Assembly (NCBI RefSeq): GCF_001304695.1
Contig: NZ_JFAQ01000146.1
Span: 1-36,757 of the forward strand
Source of the DNA: Xanthomonas axonopodis
GTDB lineage: Bacteria; Pseudomonadota; Gammaproteobacteria; Xanthomonadales; Xanthomonadaceae
Length of the DNA: 36,757 nucleotides
Reading direction: 5' to 3'
A program made the position numbers and the translations under genes. A model generated the notes under the pieces. That model searched no databases. It was not told where the DNA came from and was given only the letters and a program-made list of their open reading frames with translations. Positions 23,667 to 32,258 of this stretch are shown here, in pieces. The number at the start of each line of letters is the position of its first letter. Position 1 is the first letter of the stretch.

Positions 23667-24816
23667 ATGAAGTATCTCTCACTAGGTATGGGCGCAATTG
23701 TTCCGCAGCAAGACTCGCACCCTCCTCTCGGTGGTCGCGGCGTTTTTATTGTTCGGCATGCTCGATTCGGTGCGCGTGGCCTTCACCTCCGGCGGCAGCG
23801 TCAGCGGTGTGGACCGGCTGGTGGTGGCATCGCGCTTGTCGATCACCCAATCGTTGCCGATCAATCTGGAGAACCAGATCCGCAGCGTGCCGGGCGTGCG
23901 CGATGTGACCTCGGCAATGTGGTTCGGCGGCATCTACCGCGACCCGAAGAACTTCTTCCCGAATTTTTCGGTGGCGCCCAATTTCTTCGATGTTTACAGC
24001 GAATACCAGTTGCCCAAGGACCAGCTCAAGGCCTCCCAGACCACGCGCACCGGCGCAGTGGTCGGCGAAAGCCTGGCCAAGGAAAATGGCTGGAAGATCG
24101 GCGACACCATTCCGCTGCAGGCCACGATCTTTCCGCGCGGCGGCAGTAACGACTGGCCGCTGCAACTGGTCGGCATCTTCCGCATGAAAGACCGCACCGT
24201 GGCGGCCAACCAGGAACGCCAGTTGATGATGAACTGGAAGTACTTCGATGAATCCAACGACTACGTCAAAAGCAGGGGGAGTTTGTACACGGTGACGCTG
24301 CGCAATGCCGATCAGGCATCGCGCGTGGCGCAGGCCATCGATGCGTTGTCAGCCAACTCCGACCATGAAACCAAGTCGCAGACCGAATCGGCGTTCCAGC
24401 AGGCCTTCGTCAAACAGTTCGCCGATATCGGCTTGATCGTCACCTCGATCATGGCCGCGGTGTTCTTCACCTTGCTGCTGACCGGCAACACCATGGCCCA
24501 GGCCGTGCGCGAGCGGATTGCGGAGCTGGCCACGCTCAAGAGGCTGGGCTTTCAGGACCGCACCGTGCTGAGCCTGGTGATGGTGGAGTCGATGTTGCTG
24601 ATCGGCCTGGGCGGTTTGATCGGCATGGGATTGGCGGCGCTGGTGATCCCGGCGGTTGCAGCACGCAGCGGCGGGCTGATGCCGACCCAGGCCGTGCCGC
24701 TGCAGACCTGGCTGGTCGCCTTCGGGCTGATGGCCGGCATCGGCATCGTGGTGGGTGTGCTGCCGGCATTACGCGCGCAGCGCTTGAAGATCGTCGATGC
24801 ACTCGCCGGCCGCTGA
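23667..24816 (+). pseudogene. ABC transporter permease (MacB/FtsX-fold), N-terminal frameshift
   Basis: ATG 23667 behind GGGAG reads MKYLSL. Then one extra G near 23685 throws the frame out. In the next frame [14 protein letters not shown] and the whole permease follow. The alternative is a start at TTG 23698 giving an N-terminally trimmed protein, which would cut into the first transmembrane helix. Features: TM1 about 16-36 in the repaired protein ([14 protein letters not shown]), a large periplasmic MacB-like domain about 45-250, then three C-terminal transmembrane segments (GLIVTSIMAAVFFTLLLTG, VMVESMLLIGLGGLIGMG, LVAFGLMAGIGIVVGVL). Repaired length about 382 aa. Confidence 0.85.
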
Positions 24817-24829
24817 CAGGAGCATGCAC

Positions 24830-26151
24830 ATGCAACGCAAATGGAAAGATCGTGGGGTCAACGTGCTCTCGGTCGTACTGCTGGCAATCGGCCTGGCAGC
24901 CTGGATCGCCCTGCCGTGGATGGCGCTGCTGCCGATCGGCGGATTGCTGGCGGTGTGGCTGGTGGCCACACGCAGCGGCAGGCTCTCGCTGGCTGCCGCA
25001 CGCATCGGCATCGCCACGCTGCCGCAGCGCTGGGGGTCCAGCTCGGTGATCGTGGTCGGCATTGCCGGCGTGGTCGGCGTGCTGGTGGCGATGCCGGCAA
25101 TGGGCCAGGGCTTCCAGGCCACGCTCAACAGCACCGGCGACGACACCACCGCCATTGTCCTGCGCGGCGGTTCGCAGGCGAAGACCAACTCGGTGATCAC
25201 CCGCGACCTGGTGCCGCTGATCGGCGACCTGCCCGGCATCGCCGCCGATGCCAACGGCCGCCCGTTGCTGTCGCCGGAATTGTCGCAAGTAGTCGATATC
25301 GCCTCCCGCTCCGACGGTACCGACGTCAACGCACAACTGCGTGGTGTGGGCGAACAAGCCTGGGCGGTGCACGACGAGGTCAAGATCGTGTGCAAGGCCG
25401 CCGCTTCAATACCGGCCTGCGCGAAATGGTGGTGGGCAAGGGCGCGTTGAACCAGTTCCGCGGACTGGAGCTGGGCAAGACCCTCACGCTTGGCAGCCAG
25501 CAGTGGACGGTGGTGGGCGTGTTCGCCTCCGGCGATGCGCACGATTCGGAGCTGTGGACCGACGCGCAGACGCTGGCCACCACCTACAACCGTAGCGCCT
25601 ATCAGTCGATCAGCGTGCGCACCAACGGCAAGGCAGGCTTCAGCGCGTTTAAGACCGCCATGGCCGCCGATCCGCGGCTCAAGCTGGATGTGGAAACCAC
25701 CCGCGCCTACTACGGCAAACAGGGCGGCGGCTTGAACAAGTTGATCAGCATCCTGGGGACGGTGATCGGGGCGATCATGGCAATGGGCGCGGTGTTCGGC
25801 GCGCTCAACACCATGTATGCGGCGGTGGCCACGCGCGCGCGCGAAATCGCCACCATGCGTGCGATCGGCTTTCGCGGCACGCCGGTGATCATGGCGCTGA
25901 TGCTGGAAACCATGCTGCTGGCATTGCTGGGCGGGCTGCTGGGCGGGGCGATCGCCTGGGCAGTGTTCAAGGGCTACACCGTCTCCACGCTGGGCAGCAA
26001 TTTCAGCCAGGTGGTGTTCCAGTTCAAGGTGTCGCCGGAGCTGCTATGGAGCGGGCTGAAATGGGCGCTGGGCATCGGCCCGGTGGGCGGGCTGTTTCCG
26101 GCGCTGCGTGCGGCGCGCCTGCCGATCACCACGGCGTTGCGTGAGCTGTAG
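24830..26151 (+). pseudogene. Second ABC transporter permease, TG-duplication frameshift
   Basis: ATG 24830 behind AGGAG (an ATG at 24824 is too close to it). Codons to about 186 read normally (N-terminal helix LSVVLLAIGLAAWIALPW, then the start of the periplasmic domain). At 25388-25392 GTG has become GTGTG. The first frame soon ends at 25450; the correct continuation, QGRRFNTGLREMVV, lies two bases over and runs to 26151 with the rest of the periplasmic domain and the C-terminal helices (ILGTVIGAIMAMGAVFGAL, ETMLLALLGGLLGGAIAW). Repaired length about 440 aa. The two permeases would form an FtsX-like heterodimer with the ATPase. Confidence 0.85.
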
Positions 26152-26168
26152 GCGGCCTGTTCGTCGCC

Positions 26169-26196
26169 GGGAATGCGGAATCGGGAGTGGGGAATG
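26169..26196 (+). repeat. Four tandem GGGAATG-type heptads
   Basis: GGGAATG, CGGAATC, GGGAGTG, GGGAATG (26169-26196), 17 bp after the last permease stop. Same family as the cluster at 15279, but without an inverted partner. Confidence 0.7.
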
Positions 26197-26335
26197 GTGA
26201 CAGCCGCGGCAAAGCGCGCGGCGGCTACGTCTGAACGTATTGCAGGCTGTCATGGTTTTGTCACTGCGGTGCGGTAGATGCGCGGGCCAGGCAGGCCGTA
26301 GCCTGCTCGGCCGTTTGCTGCATCGATCGATCGCC

Positions 26336-27451
26336 ATGACGCGCCTGCTTCTGCTGGTCTGCGCCTGCCTGTGGCTGGCCGGCTGCTCCTCTTCTTCGAC
26401 CTCGCTCAGCGAGCACCTGGTTGCGCCCGGTGGCACCTCGCCGCTGCTGGACGAAGAACGCATCGCCGCCACCATCGCCACGGTGCCCAACCGCAGCGGC
26501 CATGTGGTGACGCGCGATGGCGTGCCGATCTTCTGGCGCGCGATCGACCCTGGCCAGTACGCCATGCACTATCGCTACCTGGGGCAGCGCACCGACCCGG
26601 CGCATGCGCTGGATGTGGATTTCGGTTTCAAGGCACCGACTGCCAAGCCGCCAGCGCCGCGCGGTACCGTGGTGGTGCTGCACGGCTGGATGATGGATGG
26701 CGACTCGCTGCTGCCCTGGTCGCTGCAGCTTGCGCAGGCCGGCTACCGCGTGGTCACCATCGACTTGCGCAACCATGGCCATTCCGGCGGTGGGCCGTCC
26801 GGCTACGGCACGCGCGAATCCGACGATGTCATCGACGTGCTCGATGCGCTGCAACCACGCGGCGAAATCCGCGGGCCGCTGTATCTGTTCGGTATTTCCT
26901 ACGGTGCGGCCACCGCGCTGTTTACTGCCGACAAGCTCGGCCCGCGCGTGACCGGCGTGGTGGCGATGGAATCCTTCGCCAATGCCGGGCGCGGCATTCG
27001 CGACATGGTGCCGCATCTACTCTCCAGCCAACCGCACGGCTGGCGTGGGCGGGCGGTGGCGGCGTATGCACGCTGGCGCTATGCCGACCAGAATATCGAC
27101 GCGGTGATTGCAGCGGCCGACACCCAGCTGGACCTGGACCTGGACCATGTCGATGTCGCACGCGCACTGGCCGACACGCGCAGCTGCGTGCTGCTGTTGC
27201 ACGGCGATGCCGATCAGCACATACCGGTGGCGCATGGCCGTGCACTGGCCCTGGCCAGCGCGCGTGCGCATTACCTCGAACTGCCTGGCGAAAACCATTT
27301 GAGCCTGCCACTCCGGCTGGACGTGCTCGGCGGGCCGATCGACCAATGGCTGGCACAGGTGCAACAAGACCCCAGCCATTGCCCTGCACCGCAGGCGCTG
27401 CCCACCTCCACGCTGGCAGTGGCCAGCCCGTTCGCGCCGCCGCGCAGTTGA
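26336..27451 (+). CDS. Alpha/beta hydrolase lipoprotein
   Basis: 371 aa from ATG 26336; the frame is open upstream, but this start makes a clear lipoprotein signal (MTRLLLLVCACLWLAGC), with the lipobox Cys at residue 17. Alpha/beta-hydrolase core: oxyanion region VVVLHGWMMDGDS, nucleophile Ser in LFGISYGAATAL, acid Asp in LLHGDADQHIP, His in LPGENHLSLP. A Ser/Thr-rich start and an N-terminal insert of about 80 residues (including GVPIFWRAIDPGQYAMHY) precede the core. Outer-membrane- or periplasm-anchored esterase or peptidase of unknown substrate. Single gene, convergent with the rarD-like gene. Confidence 0.88.
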   Translation: MTRLLLLVCACLWLAGCSSSSTSLSEHLVAPGGTSPLLDEERIAATIATVPNRSGHVVTRDGVPIFWRAIDPGQYAMHYRYLGQRTDPAHALDVDFGFKAPTAKPPAPRGTVVVLHGWMMDGDSLLPWSLQLAQAGYRVVTIDLRNHGHSGGGPSGYGTRESDDVIDVLDALQPRGEIRGPLYLFGISYGAATALFTADKLGPRVTGVVAMESFANAGRGIRDMVPHLLSSQPHGWRGRAVAAYARWRYADQNIDAVIAAADTQLDLDLDHVDVARALADTRSCVLLLHGDADQHIPVAHGRALALASARAHYLELPGENHLSLPLRLDVLGGPIDQWLAQVQQDPSHCPAPQALPTSTLAVASPFAPPRS

Positions 27452-27520
27452 GCGCGGCGATCGCGGCATGCTGATCGCACTGATCAATGCCATGCGCGCT
27501 GCGTGCGCTGTAGCGCTGGC

Positions 27521-28375
27521 TCAGCGCGTCGCCACCGGCTGCCGCGAACGCACCACGCTGTCGCCGACAAACAACAGCAAACCCACCCAGATCGCCGCAA
27601 AACCAATCGCGCGCCCCTGGTCGAACGGCTCGTGGAAGAACCACACGCCCAGCAGCAACTGCAGGCTCGGCGCGATGTATTGCAGGATGCCCACCAGCGA
27701 CAGCGGAATGCGCCGCACCCCGTAGGCGAAACCGATCAACGGCAGCGCCGTCACCACACCACCGAAGATCAGCATCGCATCGGTCCGCAGGCTCCAGCCG
27801 CTCAGGAAGGCGCCACCATGGCCCTGCTCGCCCCACGCCGCCAACAGCAGCGCCGGCACGAACAGGTATACGCTTTCCACGCCAAGCCCGGCCACCGGAT
27901 CCACCGCCACCAATTTTCGCAGCAACCCGTAAATACCGAACGACACCGCCAGCCCCAACGCAATCCACGACGGCGCGCCGGCATCGATGGTCAGCCACAG
28001 CACGCCCGCTGCCGCGCAGGCCACTGCCACCCACTGGATGCGGCGCAGGCGCTCTTTCAACACCAGCACGCCCAGCAAGACGCTCAGCAGCGGGTTGATG
28101 AAGTACCCCAGGCTGGCCTCGATCACATGCCCGGCGTTGATCGCCCAGATGTACAGGCCCCAATTGAACGCGATCGCCACGCTGCTGCCGGCCAGCATGC
28201 GCAGCGCGCGGGGCTGCGCGGCAATTCCGCGCCACCAGCGCAGGCCCGAGCTCGCCAGCAGCGACGGCACCGCCTTGAGCAGATGCCAGTACACCGGCAC
28301 CAGCCCCCACAGCACGAAGGTGGAAGCGGTGATCAACAACCCGCGGCGCGCGTCCTGCGGCGACACCGCGCTCAT
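27521..28375 (-). CDS. RarD-like EamA transporter with a TM2 deletion
   Basis: 284 aa, with ATG 28375 overlapping the upstream transporter stop (ATGA). DMT/EamA fold of about ten helices: LLITASTFVLWGLVPVYW, AGHVIEASLGYFINPLLSV, FGIYGLLRKLVAVDP, and the C-terminal ILQYIAPSLQLLLGV. E. coli RarD has about 31 residues between the first YYVP and the IQTPQ segment, including HRVIWS and the start of TM2. Here only 13 (SLLASSGLRWWRG) lie between KAVP and IAAQP. About 18 residues, roughly one helix, are lost in frame at about 28250-28264. Whether it still transports is doubtful; the substrate of RarD is unknown. Confidence 0.85.
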   Translation of the reverse strand: MSAVSPQDARRGLLITASTFVLWGLVPVYWHLLKAVPSLLASSGLRWWRGIAAQPRALRMLAGSSVAIAFNWGLYIWAINAGHVIEASLGYFINPLLSVLLGVLVLKERLRRIQWVAVACAAAGVLWLTIDAGAPSWIALGLAVSFGIYGLLRKLVAVDPVAGLGVESVYLFVPALLLAAWGEQGHGGAFLSGWSLRTDAMLIFGGVVTALPLIGFAYGVRRIPLSLVGILQYIAPSLQLLLGVWFFHEPFDQGRAIGFAAIWVGLLLFVGDSVVRSRQPVATR

Positions 28376-29268
28376 CGCCGCGCCTTGGCGAAGGTGACCA
28401 CCAGCACGCCGGCCAGGATCACCGCCATCGCACCGATGTCGTGCGCGCTGAAGCGCCCGTGGCCGAGCCAGGCACCCAGGCTGACCGCAATCACCGGATT
28501 GACGTAGGCGTAGCTACCGGCGAGCGCAGGGCGCACGTGATGCAGCAGCCATACGTAGGCGGTGAACGCCACGATCGAGCCGAACACGCACAGGTAGGCC
28601 ACCGCCAGCAGTCCTTGCGGACTCGGCCACAGCTGCGGGCGCTCACCGATCAGCAGGCCGGTACTGACCAGCAGCACGCCGCCGCACAGCGTCTGCCCAG
28701 CGGCGGTCATGAACGGCGAAGGCAGATCGCGGCCGCGCGACCACACCGACCCGAATGCCCAGCCGATCGGTGCGATCAGCAACAGCACCAACCCGCCCGG
28801 CGTCGCGGTCAGGGTGCTGCCGGCGTTGAGCCACACCACGCCCAGAAAGCCGATCACGATGCCCAGCCATTCGCCGCCGCTGGCATGCTGGCCGCGCAGC
28901 GCACCAAACAAGGCCATCCACAACGGCACCGAGGCCACTGCAGTGGCGGCCAGCCCGGACGACACGCTGCGCTCGGCCAGCACCACCATGCCGTTGCCGA
29001 GCAGCAGCAACGCCGCCCCAATCAGCGCCACGTTCTTCCATTGCGCACGCGTTGGCGCTGGCACACTGCGCCAGCGCAGTCCGCTGTAGAGCACGCTACC
29101 GGCGACGATGAAACGCGCGCCGGACACCATCGTGAGCGGCGGCGCGCCACCTTCCAGCGCAAACCGGATCGCCAGATAGGTCGAGCCCCACGCCACGTAG
29201 ACCAGCAATAAGGCGAGAACGACTAATCCGCTGCGCGCAGGCGCGGCAGCATCGTGAGAGGAAGACAT
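28372..29268 (-). CDS. EamA/DMT family transporter, YedA-like
   Basis: 298 aa from ATG 29268 (AGAGG upstream). Ten predicted helices as two EamA repeats: LALLLVYVAWGSTYLAIRF and the second half beginning near FGSVWSRGRDL. Motifs fit YedA-type drug/metabolite exporters (GSTYLAIRFALEGG at the N-terminus; PALAGSYAYVNPVIAVSLGA near the C-terminus). Length matches E. coli YedA (about 306). Inner-membrane, substrate unknown. Its stop overlaps the start of the RarD-like gene by ATGA, so the two transporters form one operon; only this one looks full-length. Confidence 0.9.
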   Translation of the reverse strand: MSSSHDAAAPARSGLVVLALLLVYVAWGSTYLAIRFALEGGAPPLTMVSGARFIVAGSVLYSGLRWRSVPAPTRAQWKNVALIGAALLLLGNGMVVLAERSVSSGLAATAVASVPLWMALFGALRGQHASGGEWLGIVIGFLGVVWLNAGSTLTATPGGLVLLLIAPIGWAFGSVWSRGRDLPSPFMTAAGQTLCGGVLLVSTGLLIGERPQLWPSPQGLLAVAYLCVFGSIVAFTAYVWLLHHVRPALAGSYAYVNPVIAVSLGAWLGHGRFSAHDIGAMAVILAGVLVVTFAKARR

Positions 29269-29372
29269 CGGAACAGTGCCAGGCAGTGCAGCGGAACCTT
29301 CAATTCTAGAGCACATGCCAAAGCCCACGCCGCACCGCGGCCGCGCTATGGTGCACGTCACACCGCATCCAT

Positions 29373-29792
29373 ATGCATCGCCCTCTTCGCTGGCTGGCCC
29401 TGGCCACCCTGTGCGCAACGTCCGCCACGGCATCGGCGCGCGCACCCGAGCCGTGGGAACTCAGCGGCCGCAAGCTGATCGACGCCGAACTGGACGGATC
29501 GCTTGCGCCAGAAATCACCGCGCCAGAGCAACGCGAGTTCAAGGTACTTGTCTCGGCCAGCCGTGCCGGTGCATATCTGCTCGGCGTCGCCAGCGCCAGC
29601 TATCGCACCCGGTGGTGCAGGCCGGCAGGCAACACCGGCACGCCCGATCTGCAGGCGGTCATTGCCGATATTGGCGCACTGCCCGATACACGCCAGGACC
29701 AAGCAGCACCCGACTTGATCGTCCAGGCGCTGGCAAAGCGCTATCCGTGCAGCGGCAGCGACAAGAGCAAGCGTGCCGGCAGCGGCAAGTAG
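29373..29792 (+). CDS. Secreted Rap1a/Tai-like small protein
   Basis: 139 aa, ATG 29373. Signal peptide (MHRPLRWLALATLCATSATASA) gives a periplasmic product of about 115 residues. The middle and end match the layout of the Rap1a/Tai immunity fold (T6SS amidase-immunity family): AYLLGVASAS at about 67, a Cys in TRWCRPAG, a helix about ADIGALPDTRQDQ, then PDLIVQALAKRYPC with the second conserved Cys. The two Cys probably make a disulfide. A basic/Ser tail follows. Rap1a-fold proteins also occur alone without an effector, as here; no T6SS gene or toxin is in the window. Confidence 0.65.
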   Translation: MHRPLRWLALATLCATSATASARAPEPWELSGRKLIDAELDGSLAPEITAPEQREFKVLVSASRAGAYLLGVASASYRTRWCRPAGNTGTPDLQAVIADIGALPDTRQDQAAPDLIVQALAKRYPCSGSDKSKRAGSGK

Positions 29793-30140
29793 CGCAACGC
29801 CGTCAGACCGTAGCGCACGTCTAGACGCAGTCGTTCAATGCGATAGCGTTGATCACAACGCCAGCACTTGCACCGAACGACAAACGTCCCGAGCAGCGCT
29901 CTGATGCGCGCGGACGGCGCAGGATCCGCACACGACAAGCCAGCACATGCCACCGAGCACCGGCTGCGTTCGCTTGGCGTGGCGCGCAGCCACCCGATAA
30001 GCGTGGACAGCGCGCAGGCAGCGTACAAGCGCACATGCCACATTGAATCCCGCTGCGCCCGTCTGGCGATCAGCGCAGTCGTTTGGTCGCTGCTCTTGGC
30101 CCCTTGATCGGGGGCACGGTACCCTCTCGCTCCTGCGCGC
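29793..30140. other. 348-bp region without a supported gene
   Basis: Between two convergent genes. Several short frames cross it with no good start sites. A weak CCCC/GGGG hairpin (30101-30114) lies close to the stop of the minus-strand M28 gene and might act in its termination; there is no T tract. Confidence 0.4.
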
Positions 30141-31802
30141 CTACTTGTGCACCGCATCGCTCTTGGCACGAATCGCCTTGAATTCCGAGCCATCCTGCCA
30201 GCTCGGCCACTGCCGGCCATTGGCCAGCGCCACGCCCACGTCGTAGACCAGCGTGGTGTCGGCGGCATGACCGCTGGCATCCCATTGCGGGGTCCAGCGA
30301 TCGCACGGCTGGTGATAGCAGTCGGCGAAATACTTCTCGCGCAGCGCCTTGCCTGCTTTGACGCCGCCGTCGAGCATGTCCAGGCCGGGACCGGCGGTGA
30401 TCGCCGGCACGCCCATGCGCGCGAACGCAAAATGATCGGCGCGGTAGAAAAAGCCTGCCTCCAGATTCGGGTCGGGCGAATAGCTGCGACCACGCGCCTT
30501 GGCGGCGGTTTCCAGATCGCCTTCCAGCGACACCCGCCCACGTCCCCACGAGGCGATGTCGCGGGTCGGACCATCGGGGCTGAACATTTCCATGTTGAGC
30601 ACCGCCACGGTCTTGTCCAACGGCGCCAGCGGATGCGCGGCGTAGTAGTTGGCACCGAGCAGGCCCTTTTCCTCGGCAGTCAACGCGATGAAGTACAACG
30701 TGCGCTGCGGTCTGGGGCCGGCTGCGAACACGCGCGCCAACTCCAGCACGCTGGCCACGCCGGTGGCGTTGTCCACGGCACCACGCCGAATCGTATCGCC
30801 ACCGGCATCGGCCTTGCCGATCCCGAACGCATCCCAGTGCGCGGAGAAGATCACCGTCTCATCCGGATGCTCGCTGCCGGTGAGTTTGGCCACCACGTTA
30901 TGCGTCACCACACGCTCGCGCTTGAGCTTGAAATCCACCGACAACGCCGCATCGCCCAGCACCACAGGCGCGAAGTCACTCTGCTGCGCACGTGTCTTGG
31001 CCTGTTCGAAATCCAGGCCGGCCTGCTTGAACAGCGACACCGCCAGTGCACGCTGCATCCAGCCACGCACCGGCACATGCTGCGCGCGGGCGTCGGCATC
31101 GCTGCGCTCGATGTCGAACAACGGCGACATGCCCGAGCTCTGCACCGTGGCCCAGCCATACGCTGCTGGTGCCGTCTCGTGCACGATCAACACACCGGCC
31201 GCACCGCGCCGCGCGGCCTCTTCGTACTTGTAGGTCCATCGGCCGTAATAGGTCACCGCCTTGCCGTCGAACGCGCCCGGTTGCGGCGATTCGAAATCGG
31301 CATCGTTGATCAGCACCACGGCGATCTTGCCACGCAGGTCCACGCCCTTGTAATCGTCCCACTGGCGCTCTGGTGCACTGATGCCGTAACCGACGAATAC
31401 CAGTGGCGCGTTCTTCAACGTGACCGCCTGCTGCGGGCGCAGGCTTTGCAAGGTCACATCGCTGCCATTGACCAGTACCTGGGTCTTGCCGCCAACGCGC
31501 AGGCTCGCGCGCAACGGCCCATCCACCTGCGCGCGCACCAGCGGCACGGCCTGGGTCCAGCCGCCCTGCTCGCCACCCGGCTCCAGGCCGGCTGCCTTGA
31601 ACTGCTCGACCAGGTAATCGACCGTGCGCTGCTCGCCGGCGCTGGCCGGCGCGCGCCCTTCGAATTCGTCCGACGCCAGCATGCGCACGTGACGCGACAA
31701 GGCATCGGCATCGATGCCCCCGCCCGGCAGATCGTTGGCGGCCTGCGCCACACCTCCGACAAACAGGCAGACAGACAACAGCAGGATGCGCATCGGATTC
31801 AC
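30141..31802 (-). CDS. M28 family metallopeptidase with PA domain
   Basis: About 553 aa from GTG 31802 (AAGG 7 bases upstream); ATG 31793 three codons in is the alternative. Signal peptide (MRILLLSVCLFVGGVAQA) leads to a periplasmic or secreted enzyme. A PA (protease-associated) insert of about 180 residues (YYGRWTYKYEEAARRGAAGV) is followed by the di-zinc M28 core: FSAHWDAFGIG (H-x-D), GAVDNATGVAS (bridging Asp), TAEEKGLLGANYY (catalytic Glu pair), NMEMFSPDG, and RADHFAFARMG (last His). Xanthomonas secretes related aminopeptidases, so peptide breakdown is the likely role. Confidence 0.93.
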   Translation of the reverse strand: MNPMRILLLSVCLFVGGVAQAANDLPGGGIDADALSRHVRMLASDEFEGRAPASAGEQRTVDYLVEQFKAAGLEPGGEQGGWTQAVPLVRAQVDGPLRASLRVGGKTQVLVNGSDVTLQSLRPQQAVTLKNAPLVFVGYGISAPERQWDDYKGVDLRGKIAVVLINDADFESPQPGAFDGKAVTYYGRWTYKYEEAARRGAAGVLIVHETAPAAYGWATVQSSGMSPLFDIERSDADARAQHVPVRGWMQRALAVSLFKQAGLDFEQAKTRAQQSDFAPVVLGDAALSVDFKLKRERVVTHNVVAKLTGSEHPDETVIFSAHWDAFGIGKADAGGDTIRRGAVDNATGVASVLELARVFAAGPRPQRTLYFIALTAEEKGLLGANYYAAHPLAPLDKTVAVLNMEMFSPDGPTRDIASWGRGRVSLEGDLETAAKARGRSYSPDPNLEAGFFYRADHFAFARMGVPAITAGPGLDMLDGGVKAGKALREKYFADCYHQPCDRWTPQWDASGHAADTTLVYDVGVALANGRQWPSWQDGSEFKAIRAKSDAVHK

Positions 31803-32258
31803 GGTGAGGCCTTGCAACAGATAGATGACACATAGTTTACAAGCGTGCAGCCAACGCAGGAGGGCCACGACGCGAAATTGCATTCGCTCGGAAGGACTGC
31901 ATGCGTGGCGAAGCGCGGATGATCTTCGGGCCGGCTGCAGGGCACTTGTCCGCTCACCTCCCAGGACATGCGGCAATGACGTACATGTCGGCTCTTCTGC
32001 ACCATTTATGCCGTAGAAGATCCTGCGCCAGTGGGCGGACAAGCACCGTCGAGATGGCCGAAGTGTATGCCTGCAACCAGGTCATCATCGATATTATTGG
32101 TGTCGCTGCATGCCTTATTAGCCTCCCGATGCAGCCGAGCAACCGTAAAGCGTTGAAGACGATCACCGACCAACTCTCTGGCGCTCGACCGGCCCGCCTC
32201 TCGAACAACGCCACCAATCGCTACATCGCTCGAGAGAGCTTGTTAGCAGTTCCAGGAT
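31803..32258. other. 456-bp region, less GC-rich, no recognised gene
   Basis: Between M28 and MBL genes, both minus strand, so it holds at least the M28 promoter. The stretch about 32050-32230 is clearly less GC-rich than its neighbours (ATCATCGATATTATTGGTG), and has several open frames on both strands of about 75 codons. None is recognisable. It may be a remnant of transferred DNA. Confidence 0.4.

Noticed and set aside
26922-28310. Minus-strand 462-codon frame over the hydrolase and rarD-like genes
   Set aside because: A GC-rich shadow frame; both real genes are well supported in other frames.
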